Program-made: the position numbers and the translations under genes
NCBI GenBank assembly: GCA_001970955.1
Contig: MPUH01000103.1
Coordinates: forward strand, 43,338-107,337
DNA length: 64,000 nt
Direction of reading: 5' to 3'
Source: Stentor coeruleus
Taxonomy: Eukaryota; Ciliophora; Heterotrichea; Heterotrichida; Stentoridae
Notes under the pieces: model-generated
Told to the model about the DNA's origin: nothing
The model's database searches: none
The model's input: only the letters and a program-made list of their open reading frames with translations
Part shown: positions 42,388-53,145 of the stretch, one piece after another
How the letters are laid out: each line of letters opens with the position of its first letter
How positions within the stretch are numbered: position 1 is the first letter of the stretch

Positions 42388-42772
42388 TGAAGTCTTTTTT
42401 ATGCAAAGATAGACTTGATAAATATCACTGGTAGAATATATCAAATTTTTAGGAGTTTATTTTTAACTATCAATGCTGAGGCTGAAATATTATGAAGAGA
42501 AGATATCTTCCCTCAAATTTTGGCACTTAGACTCTGAAAAATAATTATTTTTATGATTATTATGGTAGTAATATATTTATGGCAGGAACCACAAGTTTCA
42601 TTCTAATATAAATTCTAAAAATGCTAACTTTATGAAGAGTCTTATACTTAGCCAAACTTAGAATAAGGCAAATCTTAAAACAATAAAGTGAATTTATATA
42701 TTCATTGAAACTATATTTAATGCTCCAAAGCAAATTGTGTCAAAAATATTTTCAATCTACTACTGGATATAA

Positions 42773-44197
42773 ATGTCCGCTAAACCCTTGATAATCGTTG
42801 GAGTAATCTTAGAGATTATCATCTTCGTTCTTTATGGTGTCTTTGTCCGCTTTGATGAATTTGCTCGTATGGAAGACCAAACTTATGGAGCAGAATCATT
42901 AGAAAATTTCACTCTCCGTTATCCACTTTTGCAAGATGTTCACGTGATGATGTTTATAGGCTTTGGCTTTTTAATGACCTTTCTTAAGCATCATAGTTGG
43001 TCAGGTGTGTCCATTAACTACATCGCTGCAGCTGCAACAATTCAACTTTACATACTTTTTGAAGGATTCTGGCATGCAGTTTCAGAAGACAATTGGGAAG
43101 AAACTATTAACATAAGCACAGAAATTTTTATTCGAGCTGATTATGCTGCTGCAGCTGTTCTTATATCATTCGGTGGGGTTATTGGAAAAATCAACATACC
43201 GCAAATGCTTGTTATGGTATCAATCGAAACTTTTATCTATGCATTACAAGAAATGCTTGTATTTGATAAAATTAAAGCAATTGATGCTGGAGGGAGCATC
43301 ACTATCCACACATATGGTGCTTATTTCGGCCTAGTATTCTCGCTTATATTTTCGCCTAAAACAGTTATTGGTAATCCTTTTAATGATAGCTGCTATAATT
43401 CTAACTTATTTGCCATGATTGGCACTATCTTTTTGTGGATGCACTGGCCTTCTTTTAATGCAGGAATAGTCACAGATCCAGCAGGAATCCACAGAGCAGT
43501 AGTGAACACAATCCTCTCACTCACAGGTAGTTGCATCTCAACATTCATCACATCCGCAATCTATAACGAAGGTAAATTCCATATGGAAGATATTCTCAAT
43601 GCAACTCTTGCTGGTGGTGTTGTTATAGGTTCAGCTTGCGATGTTATCATCTACCCATTTACCTCACTTATGTGTGGGTTCATAGCTGGGATAATTTCAA
43701 CAATTGGCTTTAAGAGGATTACAAGGTTTTTAGAGCATAATATAGGGCTTTTTGATACTGCAGGGATCAACAATTTACATGGAATGCCTGGATTCCTTGG
43801 TGGCATACTATCAGCTATTGTTATAGCTGGGCTGGATAGTAATCAATGGCATATAACAGATAAAGACTATAATTTAGATGGATTTTACAATCAAGGTGGG
43901 CTACAGATAGCTGCAACATTCACATCTTTGGGATTTGGCCTTGCTGGAGGTGTTATTGCTGGATTCACAGTAAAATTCATGCCACTTGGGAGTTCTGAGC
44001 CTATTTTCCAAGATGGGACTTATTGGATTAAATGTGTCCCTGATCCTTATGAGCATCTTAATGTTGCTGTAAATCCTTATAGCCATAATGATGCTAATGC
44101 TAATATGAAATATAGATCAGATAGCAGTTCAGAAGATGAAGGAACTAAACATAAAATGAAGAAGAAGACTAAAAAAGGTTCGAGCGATGATGATTAG
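42773..44197 (+). CDS. Rh-type ammonia/ammonium channel
   Basis: A 474-residue membrane protein of the Rh (Rhesus glycoprotein) branch of the Amt/Mep/Rh superfamily, which passes ammonia across membranes. Rh landmarks include the early block QDVHVMMFIGFGFLMTFLK, IRADYAAAAVLISFGGVIGK, a pore His in ITIHTYGAYFGL and FLWMHWPSFNAGI. NNLHGMPGFLGGI supplies the second pore His. About 11-12 membrane spans are seen. The cytosolic C terminus is Ser/Asp/Lys-rich (SDSSSEDEG), which could be phosphorylated. The stop is TAG. PP1 starts 53 bp downstream in the same orientation. Confidence 0.93.
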   Translation: MSAKPLIIVGVILEIIIFVLYGVFVRFDEFARMEDQTYGAESLENFTLRYPLLQDVHVMMFIGFGFLMTFLKHHSWSGVSINYIAAAATIQLYILFEGFWHAVSEDNWEETINISTEIFIRADYAAAAVLISFGGVIGKINIPQMLVMVSIETFIYALQEMLVFDKIKAIDAGGSITIHTYGAYFGLVFSLIFSPKTVIGNPFNDSCYNSNLFAMIGTIFLWMHWPSFNAGIVTDPAGIHRAVVNTILSLTGSCISTFITSAIYNEGKFHMEDILNATLAGGVVIGSACDVIIYPFTSLMCGFIAGIISTIGFKRITRFLEHNIGLFDTAGINNLHGMPGFLGGILSAIVIAGLDSNQWHITDKDYNLDGFYNQGGLQIAATFTSLGFGLAGGVIAGFTVKFMPLGSSEPIFQDGTYWIKCVPDPYEHLNVAVNPYSHNDANANMKYRSDSSSEDEGTKHKMKKKTKKGSSDDD

Positions 44198-44250
44198 ATA
44201 TAGATTTTAAATTATTAAGTTATGAAATCGAACTTTAGCCTGATAAATTA

Positions 44251-45207
44251 ATGGCAGCAGACTTGGATGTAGATGGAATTATTCAGAGATTGATTGAAGT
44301 GAAATCTTGCAAGCCAGGCAAGCAAGTAAACCTTAGCGAGACCGAAGTTCGAAATCTGTGCTTGCGGTCACGAGAGATTTTCATGCAGCAGCCTATTCTT
44401 TTGGAACTTGAGGCCCCTCTAAAAATCTGTGGGGACATTCATGGGCAGTATTTCGACCTTTTACGTCTTTTTGACTACGGTGGTTACCCTCCAGACGCAA
44501 ACTATCTTTTTCTTGGTGATTATGTCGACCGAGGAAAGCAAAGTTTAGAAACTGTGTGCTTGTTATTAGCTTACAAAATAAAATACCCTGAAAACTTTTT
44601 CCTTTTAAGGGGCAATCATGAATGTGCCTCAATCAACAGAATTTACGGTTTCTACGACGAATGCAAACGACGGTACAGCATAAAACTCTGGAAAACCTTT
44701 ACAGACTGTTTCAATTGTCTACCTATTGTGGCAATAATTGACGATAAAATTTTATGTATGCATGGAGGATTGAGCCCTGAGTTATCTAATATGGAGCAAA
44801 TTAGAAGAGTTTTAAGACCTGTGGATGTTCCTGACTCAGGACTTTTATGTGACTTGCTGTGGAGTGACCCTGAAAAGTCAGTTCAAGGCTGGGGTGATAA
44901 TGAAAGAGGTGTGTCTTTTACTTTTGGCAATGAGGTCGTCACAAATTTTCTGAGAAAGCATGATATGGACTTGATATGTAGAGCTCATCAAGTTGTTGAA
45001 GATGGGTATGAGTTTTTTGCTAAGAGACAACTTGTTACAGTGTTCTCTGCACCTAATTATTGTGGAGAATTTGATAATGCTGGAGCGCTTATGAGTGTTG
45101 ATGAGAGTTTGATGTGCTCGTTTCAAATACTTAGACCTGTTGAAAGCAAGAAAGGTACGGGACAGAGACCTAACACACCAGGGCAAGGAAAATCCTCAAA
45201 AGCATAG
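44251..45207 (+). CDS. PP1: protein phosphatase 1 catalytic subunit
   Basis: A 318-residue Ser/Thr phosphatase, the length of a canonical PP1. Metal-binding and catalytic motifs are complete: [10 protein letters not shown] at 61-70, [40 protein letters not shown] and the C-terminal [15 protein letters not shown]. The active-site region reads [13 protein letters not shown]. This separates PP1 from PP2A-type enzymes. Specificity would come from regulatory partners, none visible here. The tail ([18 protein letters not shown]) contains a TP site like the inhibitory CDK site of animal PP1. The stop is TAG. Confidence 0.96.
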   Translation: MAADLDVDGIIQRLIEVKSCKPGKQVNLSETEVRNLCLRSREIFMQQPILLELEAPLKICGDIHGQYFDLLRLFDYGGYPPDANYLFLGDYVDRGKQSLETVCLLLAYKIKYPENFFLLRGNHECASINRIYGFYDECKRRYSIKLWKTFTDCFNCLPIVAIIDDKILCMHGGLSPELSNMEQIRRVLRPVDVPDSGLLCDLLWSDPEKSVQGWGDNERGVSFTFGNEVVTNFLRKHDMDLICRAHQVVEDGYEFFAKRQLVTVFSAPNYCGEFDNAGALMSVDESLMCSFQILRPVESKKGTGQRPNTPGQGKSSKA

Positions 45208-45766
45208 TAGATATAATATTAAGGTTTAAGCTTTAACTAGGAGTGGTGGAGTAGATAAGTAGTTTTAGGATTTGCTAGAAGGTTTTAAATTTCAGAAATG
45301 GTATCAGTATGACCTAATTGTAGGATTTTTAATTTTGGTTATTTAATCATATAAATTATTAGGTGTACTTGCAAAAAATGCCTATGTGTGTAGCAAATCT
45401 CCGAGGAATCGATCTTCACAAATAGCTGACAATAGCAATGCTTATATATGCAACAGAAGATGCTAGAAAATTTTAAATTTCAGAAATAACACCTAGGAAG
45501 GACATGATTCTTTTTTCTGGGAGAAAACATTTTCTGATTTTTCGATACTTCTAAACTTCAAATATGATCTCTCAAGAGATCTTCACTTGATATAGTTTTT
45601 TATTAATATTTAAAGACATAGCAGAATTACTAAATCTTATTATTTCTTATATTGAGCATATTTGTGAGATTTTTGATTTGAAAATAAAAACTTTTCCTTC
45701 ATTTAAGCAATAAGTTTATTCTCAAATAAAGTAAAATTTCAAATAATAATTTATATCATAAAATAA
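45208..45766. other. intergenic, no gene seen
   Basis: A spacer between PP1 and the FHA gene. A short near-repeat (ttttaaatttcagaaat at about 45283 and 45470) is present. No coding frame. Confidence 0.55.
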
Positions 45767-46648
45767 ATGCTGAGACTCAGGAAACTGTGCGTAAAATATA
45801 TTTAGTGTTGTTTTACAGGTGATGGAACGAATTCTGAAGGACATGAGCAAGAAATGAAAAATTCAAATACAAATGAAACAGTGATGACTTTAGGAAAAAC
45901 CAACTTAACTACAAGAAGAAAAGAAGAGCATAATAAAAAACTCACTTTATCAGTAATAGAAACAGTGCATCTTGAAATAGGAGCTGAATATGAAATAATA
46001 TCGACTGGCCTTGAATCATCTAAGCGTGCAACAAAAGATAACTGTGTTTATGCTGGAACATTAGAAAAGCAAGGAAGTCTAATAGCTAATGATATTCTCT
46101 TACCAGAAGATGAAAAAGGTGCTGGCAAGAGACATTTTATGATTAAATATAACAAAGGTAAAAGTTAGCCAGAGAAACAGAATTATTTTCTTAAAGATAT
46201 GGGAGATGGTATGGGAACTTTTATAAGAATTGAGCAGCCTTTAAAGCTCAAAAACTCATACATTGTGTCTTTTGGAGACTCACATATGATGGTGAATATT
46301 GAGAATAATTTGCTGACTATAAGGTTTGTAGAAGGACCAAAGGCTGAGCACAAGTCGTAAGAATAATTTAGGACTTATTCGCCTGAGGACTCACCAATAA
46401 AGATTGGAAGACTTAATGATTGTGATATACGTTTTGAAGATACAAGCTTATCTAGAAATCATTGCTATATGTATTACTCCGATGCCTGGATGATTATGGA
46501 TGGCGATGGAAAAAAGCTCAGTACAAATGGGACTTGGCTTTTTGCTGAACAGTTCTTTGAAATTTATGATAAAATGATATTTAAGGCAGGAGAAACTTTG
46601 TTTAGAACAAAAATCACAATAGATTATGTGAATAATAATAATATTTAA
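45767..46648 (+). CDS. FHA-domain protein, four exons split by 15-nt introns
   Basis: Splicing out three 15-nt introns gives 278 residues in one frame: exons 45767-45790, 45806-46157, 46173-46356 and 46372-46648. The first exon is only eight codons and yields MLRLRKLCCC at the start, a basic/Cys cluster that could be acylated for membrane binding. The C-terminal part is a phosphothreonine-binding FHA domain: KIGRLNDCDI, then the conserved TSLSRNHCYM and STNGTWLF. The Arg, Ser and Asn-Gly of the core are present. The middle part (about 60-180) has beta-strand-like character and may be a second, degenerate domain. The partner is unknown. The stop is TAA. Confidence 0.8.
45791..45805 (+). other. 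15-nt intron 1 of FHA gene
   Basis: gtaaaatatatttag, in phase 0, after a 24-nt first exon. It contains an in-frame TAG. Confidence 0.78.
46158..46172 (+). other. 15-nt intron 2 of FHA gene
   Basis: gtaaaagttagccag, in phase 1. If retained it gives an in-frame TAG at 46166-46168. Confidence 0.85.
46357..46371 (+). other. 15-nt intron 3 of FHA gene
   Basis: gtaagaataatttag, in phase 2. If retained it gives two TAA stops. Its removal restores the frame into the FHA domain. Confidence 0.88.
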
Positions 46649-47224
46649 TATCATACAGCATACACTTTTTACCTTTTATTTTAAAATGTTTGTGCATAAA
46701 TATAAATTATCACAAGAAATTTCAAATATTATTGGCATCAAACAATAAAATTGAAATAAATAAGATTGCAATTGCAAGTTAATATTGCTATGTACCTTTT
46801 GTCATCATGGGAATCGGCGTCGTGATATATATCCATTATCTATCCAGTTCGTCTTTAGACCCCTTTATTTATTTGGCGAGAAAAAGAGGAAGGATATTGT
46901 CATTCCTGTCAAAAAGTCAGGTTTTATTCTGCTTGGAATCATCTCTCTCATATTTGTTCAAACTTCGATCCTGTCATGTTTTGTGTAGTTTACAGTAGTC
47001 CACTTCGATATCAGCTACAAAATGATGTGCCATTACCTATACTATCATAGCGAAAAAAAATAGTTGCACACCCTGAGTTGAGGTTTTGGCTTCCCAAATC
47101 TCAAAATAGTTAAAAGCCTTTCATGGGATGCTTCTCAAGGATAGTATTACTTAATGTGATAATAAAGATCATTATCTATTGATCATTCCAAAACATATAA
47201 ATTTCTGATTGTCTTAATATTATG
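46649..47224. other. intergenic with a start-less coding-like patch
   Basis: On the + strand 46780-46988 reads about 68 codons without ATG (for example DIYPLSIQFVFRPLYLF and KKSGFILLGIISLIF) ending in TAG. It resembles a membrane-protein fragment and its GC content is above the spacer average. I could not extend it with a short intron. It is probably a relic. Confidence 0.4.
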
Positions 47225-49438
47225 CTAATCATATGATTTTTTTCTATTATCAATATTCCTCCATCTAGGAGGTGTTGGGGGTCTTTTCTTAAGTGACTCC
47301 TCATTTTCAATCCAATTAGACCCATATGGGTTGTCAACAGGGTATATAAGTTTAGGCTTGATCTCAAGATTCTTTTTGAAAAAAAGTACGGCACCAGCAT
47401 TTTTATGTCTTCCACAGTAGTCAGTGGCTGAGAAAACAGTAATCAAATCTCCGCCGGCAAACCTTTCAAAGCCATCCATAACACATTCATGAGCTCTAAT
47501 AATAAGAGATAAGCCATTACGAGTAAGGAAATCCTTTACTCGATCAGGACCAAATTTTACAATATTCCCTGTCCCATTTGGGTCTCTAATGACATTGGGG
47601 TGGATACCAATTTCTAAATCATTGTCTGTAGGATCGCTCCAAAGTATGTCTACAATAAGTTGTTGTAAATCATTACTGACTTCATGGACAACTTCTAAAG
47701 GTCTGCTAAGAGCTTCGATTTGACTAACTGTTTCTAATGAACTTCCTATGCCTCCATGAAGACATATGACTTTATCTTCTATAATAGCAGCAAGAGGGAG
47801 ATACTCAAACATTCTGTTAATACGAGCAAACACTGATTTTGGATCATTTGGATCTTCACCAAGACGCACTTGGCATTCATCTGACAAGCCAAATGCATTA
47901 TTTATCCATTTGTCTTCATGGTTACCACGGATTAGATGGATATGATCAGGATATTTGCATTTAAGAGCCATAAGAAGACAAATGGTTTCTAAACTATGTG
48001 AGCCGCGATCAACGAAATCCCCTATAAAAAGGTAGTCAAAGCCCTCTAAATCTCCACCTGATTTTTTGTCTTCAGTTGGCGAGCCGTAAAGATCAAAAAA
48101 TCGCATAAGATCTGCATATTGTCCATGGATATCGCCAAAGATTTTAATCGGTGCTCTAAGTTTTAAGACCATTGGCTGAGACTTAACAATATTCTCACAC
48201 TCTTCTGTTAAAGCGAAAATATGCTCTCTCCTAAATCCAAACCTAGCATTTGCAGGGGTATTCCATTCACTAGGCCTGAGCAAATGGTTTATAAAAAGGT
48301 TTTGGAGAGGATTACCTCTATCAGGCGTATTATTAGCAATAGTTATTGCTGCTTTTTTCTCTTCAGGTATTGGAGGGATTGGCCGTGAATCAGGTTTCTG
48401 AAAGATTTTACCTTTAGATGCAAGAGCTGGATTTTCTTTAAAAACTCTACTGATTTCAATTTTTAGTAATTTCCCTGTTGGAATATTTGGCGTTTCATGC
48501 TCAAAACCTCCATGAATAAATAATGTTGAATCTAAAGCGATGCATGCATGTCTGAATCGAAGCACTGAACAAAATCTATACCATTCGCTAGATTCAGTAT
48601 CATAAATTTCTAATGGTACAGATTCTCCAACAGTATTTGTGCGACCTCCAGCTACAACCATTAAAGAATCTATAAAAAGAGTTGTGTGTTGATATCGATA
48701 AGTAGGCACTAATGGAGCTTTATAAGGAGCTTTTACCCAATCCCATCTGCCATCTCTGTGTTTTCTTAAACCCCAAGAATCATTTAGAGCGCTTTGATCG
48801 ACAGCCCGACCTCCAAATATAACTATCATTCCTGCAGCAGAGCCTGTCATACATAAAGCTGCAGAATGGTAAACACGGGCTGGAGGGAATAAAGACACCT
48901 CAATTTTAGTCCAGGCAAAAGGAGACCTTTCTACATTTAATGTCCAAGTGTCATTTATAGTCTCTGATCCAGTATTACCTGCAAAAATTATAAGATTTGG
49001 CTTAGAAAAAACTAACGTATGTCCGTATCTTCGTCCTGGTGTAATCCCGACAACAGGCACAATCATCCAAGTTGCTGACCTTTCTCCATTCCGAATATCT
49101 AGAAGAAAAAGATCATCACTTGCCAAACTTCCCCCACCTGTTGCTCCACCATATATGGCTAATTGAAGTAAATCCACTGCTGATGAAGCATGGGCAGCTC
49201 GAGGTGTGGGAGACGTCCCAGTTGCTTCAATTTTAATGAAAGTTTTACTTAAGAGATCCAGGCTATATGTGTCACCTGTTATTGAATATTTACCTGTGTC
49301 TCCTGTTGCCCCCCCAAATAGAATTGCCTTAGTTTTGCTCACAAGAGTAATTGTATGGCCTTTTTAGATCATACCGAAACGAGCTTGGGGGATTTCACCC
49401 CGAACTTCGAAGTTTTCGATAATTGGATCCTTTGACAT
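47225..49438 (-). CDS. kelch-repeat PP1-like phosphatase (PPKL/BSU1-type), spliced
   Basis: The protein joins an N-terminal kelch beta-propeller (GG pairs in ILFGGATGD, AIYGGATGG, VIFGGRAVD, VVAGGRTN, FIHGGFEH) to a C-terminal PPP-family phosphatase with intact motifs GDIHGQYADL, GDFVDRGSHS, IRGNHEDKWINN, CLHGGIGSS and FSATDYCGRHKNAGA. This layout defines PPKL, found in plants (BSU1, brassinosteroid signalling), apicomplexans and ciliates but not animals. A long frame begins at 49342 with a non-ATG codon. Removing the 15-nt intron gtatgatctaaaaag reaches an ATG at 49436-49438 and adds 29 residues, including ARFGHT, the first kelch strand. Total 732 residues. The stop is TAG. Confidence 0.93.
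49360..49374 (-). other. 15-nt intron in PPKL gene
   Basis: On the minus strand it reads gtatgatctaaaaag, in phase 1, containing an in-frame TAA. It restores ARFGHTITLV. Confidence 0.9.
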
Positions 49439-50116
49439 TTTTTATATTTTACTGAAACACCAGGCTCTTCCTTATGTGACTAAGAATTTTATCTTTAATA
49501 ATGATTAATGTTGATAGTTTAGATCAATTTTATAAGAAATGCAGCGAAAAAAGCGATTATGAAATTGGAGAATTTTCTAGAAAACGCTATTGTCCAATTT
49601 GATTAATTAATATAATAACTAAAACTATTCAGCTCGGGATGGCTTATTCATAAAAGAGATCCTTTTAGAAATCTGACTTCTTTTTACTATAAATTCCTTT
49701 GGTGGTCTCACACCTTCAATACTTTTATTTTCAGTAAGTCAACTTAATAAGGTACATGCATCGAATATTCCTTTCTAAAGTTCTTAAAAATCTCCAAGGT
49801 CTCTTTGTTAATCATTTATTCATACAATGCCAAAAGCTTTCTTCAATAGACTTAATCTGCACTTCCGTTTTCTTTAGCATTTTAATCACCCTTTATATAA
49901 TATTTTATAAGAAAATTAAGAAAAGTTAAGTAGGGATTTACATAGACATAGCCTTAAATTTCATCTGTGATTGTCCTGACCAAATGAATTGATAGCATAT
50001 AGCACGAGTCTTCTTTAGTTTTAGGTTTTATTGCAGAAACTAAAGCTAATAAGGGCAAAAGTATTTCCTATAATTCAAAAACCCTCCCATATAATATTTA
50101 AGTTTATATAATTAAA
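49439..50116. other. intergenic between divergent PPKL and PLK genes
   Basis: Contains the disrupted minus-strand stretch at 49625-49880, described separately. Otherwise AT-rich with no feature seen. Confidence 0.6.
49625..49880 (-). pseudogene. disrupted small coding stretch, unknown family
   Basis: From an ATG at 49878-49880 the minus strand reads MLKKTEVQIKSIEESFWHCM. It continues in a shifted frame (NKETLEIFKNFRKEYSMHVP), then after TAA in a third frame (ENKSIEGVRPPKEFIVKRSQ and on) to TAG at 49625. All three pieces look coding and are collinear, about 85 residues in total. I found no 15-16 nt introns at the breaks. It is either a decayed gene or one with unusual introns or sequence errors. 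Confidence 0.45.
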
Positions 50117-51814
50117 ATGTCTCACAATGATGAACAGCCAGCAATCATTGAGGAAAAAATCGTAAGAGTAAACGGAGAAGTAGCCATTCGGCAGTATTCC
50201 AAAGGAAGGTTTTTAGGTAAAGGAGGTTTCGCTCGCTGCTACGAATTTACAAGCATGGAAACACGGAAACTGACTGCAGCCAAAATAGTCCCAAAAGCTT
50301 CTTTGACAAAAAGCCGTGCTAAGCAAAAATTAATGACAGAAATCAAAATTCACAGAAGTTTGCACCATCCAAGTATTGTAGGGTTTGAGCATTTTTTCGA
50401 AGATGCGGAAAATGTTTATATTTTGTTAGAGCTCTGCACAAACCAGACAATGAATGAACTTCTAAGAAGGAGAAAAAGACTAACTGAATTAGAAGTTCAA
50501 TGCTATTTATTACAAGTAATATCTGCACTTATATATCTTCATGGTCATCGAGTAATTCATAGAGATTTGAAACTTGGGAACTTTTTTTTATCAGACAAGA
50601 TGGAGATTAAAATAGGTGACTTTGGATTGGCGACAAAGCTTGAGTTCGATGGAGAAAAAAAAAGGACTATTTGTGGCACTCCTAATTATATAGCCCCAGA
50701 AGTTCTTGATGGGAAGCAAGGGCATTCGTATGAGGTTGATATCTGGTCTTTGGGTGTTGTAGCTTATACATTATTGGTTGGTAAGCCACCATTCGAGACT
50801 TCAGATGTTAAAACAACTTATAGAAGAATTAGAATGAATGCATATTCATTTCCTGAAAATGTTCCTTTGAGTGAATCTAGTAAAAATCTTATAACAAGGA
50901 TTTTAGTTACTGATCCAACAAAACGGCCAACTCTATCAGAAATTCAAGCCCATGAGTTTTTCAACCAAGGGAATACTATTCCTAAAACCCTCCCCCCATC
51001 AACATTGGCCTGCCCTCCAGCAGCTTCTTATTTAAGACAGTTCATGCCTGGAGTTACTGCTTCAGCTTCAGGCAGTATAAGACTCACAGAGACCACTCCG
51101 AGCTTGCCAAGAAGCACAGCCCGAGGGGTTAAAGACGACTTTATAAATACTGACCGCCCTGCTAAAAAGGAAGAAATCAATAGACAACTTCGAAGCAGTG
51201 CGTCGACTACAGGTAATGAAATTTGGGTTAAAAAGTGGGTCGATTACAGCAGCAAATATGGGCTTGGGTACACTTTGTCTAATGGGGCTACAGGAGTTTT
51301 CTTTAATGACTCTACTAAAATTATACTTAGCGTTGCTGAACAGAAGTTTAAATATTATGAAAGAAAAGGTGCTGAAAAACAAGATATTTGCAATACTTAT
51401 CTTCTTAATGATTATCCTAAAGAATTACAAAAGAAAATTACTTTGCTCCAGCATTTTAGAAGCTATTTAGAAGGAGATGTAAAGCAAGAAACAGGGGAGA
51501 TAGTCAAAGATGATAATTTTGATGAGAATACTATCTATGTTAAAAAGTGGATGCGAACAAGACATGCAATTATGTTTAGACTTAGCAATAAAATTGTTCA
51601 AGTTAATTTCCAGGACCATACTGAAATAATTTTGTCTTCAGAAAGTAGGATGGTAACTTATGTCAATAAAAAAGGAGAGAGGAATACTTACCCTCTTGCA
51701 AATGCTTTGGAAAGCACTAACTTAGAAATGACGAAGAGGTTGAAATACACTAAAGAAATCTTATCAAGTATGCTTAGCAATCCAAAGCAACAAGATAAAG
51801 AGTTTGAGCCATAA
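50117..51814 (+). CDS. PLK: polo-like kinase with two polo boxes
   Basis: A 565-residue Ser/Thr kinase that in other eukaryotes controls mitosis, centriole/basal-body events and cytokinesis. The kinase domain comes first: GKGGFAR at 34-40, Lys56, HRDLKLGN at 148-155, DFG at 168-170 and the activation segment ending CGTPNYIAPE with an activatable Thr. Two polo boxes follow: PB1 WVKKWVDYSSKYGLGY (Trp of the phosphopeptide site present) and PB2 KKWMRTRHAIMFRLSNK...FQDHTEIIL. In human PLK1 the PB2 phosphate clamp is His-x-Lys; here it is His-x-Glu. The closest subfamily is PLK1-like. No intron is needed. The stop is TAA. Confidence 0.94.
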   Translation: MSHNDEQPAIIEEKIVRVNGEVAIRQYSKGRFLGKGGFARCYEFTSMETRKLTAAKIVPKASLTKSRAKQKLMTEIKIHRSLHHPSIVGFEHFFEDAENVYILLELCTNQTMNELLRRRKRLTELEVQCYLLQVISALIYLHGHRVIHRDLKLGNFFLSDKMEIKIGDFGLATKLEFDGEKKRTICGTPNYIAPEVLDGKQGHSYEVDIWSLGVVAYTLLVGKPPFETSDVKTTYRRIRMNAYSFPENVPLSESSKNLITRILVTDPTKRPTLSEIQAHEFFNQGNTIPKTLPPSTLACPPAASYLRQFMPGVTASASGSIRLTETTPSLPRSTARGVKDDFINTDRPAKKEEINRQLRSSASTTGNEIWVKKWVDYSSKYGLGYTLSNGATGVFFNDSTKIILSVAEQKFKYYERKGAEKQDICNTYLLNDYPKELQKKITLLQHFRSYLEGDVKQETGEIVKDDNFDENTIYVKKWMRTRHAIMFRLSNKIVQVNFQDHTEIILSSESRMVTYVNKKGERNTYPLANALESTNLEMTKRLKYTKEILSSMLSNPKQQDKEFEP

Positions 51815-51933
51815 TTAATAGTTAGCTGATGATTATACTGGTATCACTTAGAAAATATATATAACTTATAATAAAATCTGATTAAAAGTAGAAAATAATT
51901 TTGAAAAGTGTATAAATTTTATGATATAATATA

Positions 51934-53145
51934 ATGAGCAATATCTTACTACAAAGAACTGCAGAGAGAATAGAAAATTCAGATAGTCAAGGAAACACAA
52001 GTACTGAGGATCTTGTCGTTATAAACACTTTAGCGGCATCATTAGACGCAACAGAAATGGCGAGACTTATAAGAATCCCACAGGCCCGATCATTTTTAGA
52101 TGAGAGCTCAAGTGATGATATATCAGAACGACTTTTCAGGACCTTTACACAGGATGTTCAAGTTATTGATGAAACCTTAGAAGCCTTATTAGAGAACACT
52201 TTCAGTGAAGAAAGAGAAGAAGGAGCTTCATTTCTTGCTGACTTAACTGCTCATAGTTGGAAAATTCAAGTACAATCTACAACAATGGATGATGATAACA
52301 TGTCAAGTGTTCTCAATACTTATAGTTTTAATGATAACATCAGAAGTCCTAAACTGAAAATTCCAACCAGAGGAACTTTTGATTCATTAAGAGAAGAAGT
52401 TTACTTTGAGCAGCCAGTAACTTTGGTATCATTAGATAGAAATGAAGTTTTACTATATCACATTGTCTTGGATCAAAGCGAAAAAGTTAGATGCGACATG
52501 AATCTTACTGCAGCATGTGTTATGCCTGATGGGCAAGTAGTTGCTACAGGAGGGGATTCAAGTGCATATGTATATCACACAAATAGCGGTTGGCATCGGA
52601 TTGGAGATTTGATATATAACAGAAAGAGTCATGCTATCGTATTTCACAAAGGTACTGTTTATGTTATAGGTGGTGCGGGAAGAAGAGAAGTGGAAAAGCT
52701 TGAAAATGACCATACTTGGGAAGAAATAACCCCTCTCAACAACGCTCGAAGTTTTCCAGCTGCTGTATCTATGCAAGGAAAACTATATGTTGTTGGTGGC
52801 TTGAGGGAAATTGGAAATTATGCAGGTGTGGAAGTTTTGGAAGAAATGACTTGGCAAATATTAGAAGTGAGAATACCTAATCATCTTTGCGGACATGCAT
52901 GCTTTTTTACTCCTGAGCATGAATTAGTAATATTAGGTGGAGGTGGAATTTATATTATTGATGAAAGCCAAAGCACGCTTAGATTATGTCCAAATAATTT
53001 CCAGGACTATTTTATGCTCAATTCATGGAGTTATTTAGAGGAAGAAAATAAGGTTATGGTTTGGGGACAGGGTTCAATATGGAAGTATGAAATATCTACA
53101 AGTACGTTAGAAGCTTTTAAGCCTTTGAATAGTGATAGCATTTAA
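51934..53145 (+). CDS. kelch-like beta-propeller protein
   Basis: A 403-residue protein. An acidic, Ser-rich N-terminal region (about 1-140) contains a helical part. About five kelch-type blades follow, with GG pairs and aromatic strands (VVATGGDSS, VYVIGGAGR, LYVVGGLRE, LVILGGGGI). There is no zinc finger or BTB domain, unlike other kelch genes in the window. The DES/EE-rich start (DESSSDDISERLF) might bind basic partners. The exact function is unknown. It is tandem to PLK, 119 bp downstream. The stop is TAA. Confidence 0.72.
   Translation: MSNILLQRTAERIENSDSQGNTSTEDLVVINTLAASLDATEMARLIRIPQARSFLDESSSDDISERLFRTFTQDVQVIDETLEALLENTFSEEREEGASFLADLTAHSWKIQVQSTTMDDDNMSSVLNTYSFNDNIRSPKLKIPTRGTFDSLREEVYFEQPVTLVSLDRNEVLLYHIVLDQSEKVRCDMNLTAACVMPDGQVVATGGDSSAYVYHTNSGWHRIGDLIYNRKSHAIVFHKGTVYVIGGAGRREVEKLENDHTWEEITPLNNARSFPAAVSMQGKLYVVGGLREIGNYAGVEVLEEMTWQILEVRIPNHLCGHACFFTPEHELVILGGGGIYIIDESQSTLRLCPNNFQDYFMLNSWSYLEEENKVMVWGQGSIWKYEISTSTLEAFKPLNSDSI

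Larger units (their letters stand above)
41656..42772. other. intergenic with two tandem duplications and a gene relic
   Basis: A spacer between divergent fumarase and Rh genes. It holds the duplications at 41689-41818 and 42310-42387, and a minus-strand coding-like patch at 41914-42078. Nothing else is recognised. Confidence 0.6.

Noticed and set aside
46785-46998. Overlapping + strand frames as intact small genes
   Set aside because: One lacks an ATG and the other is in a competing frame; kept only as a possible relic.
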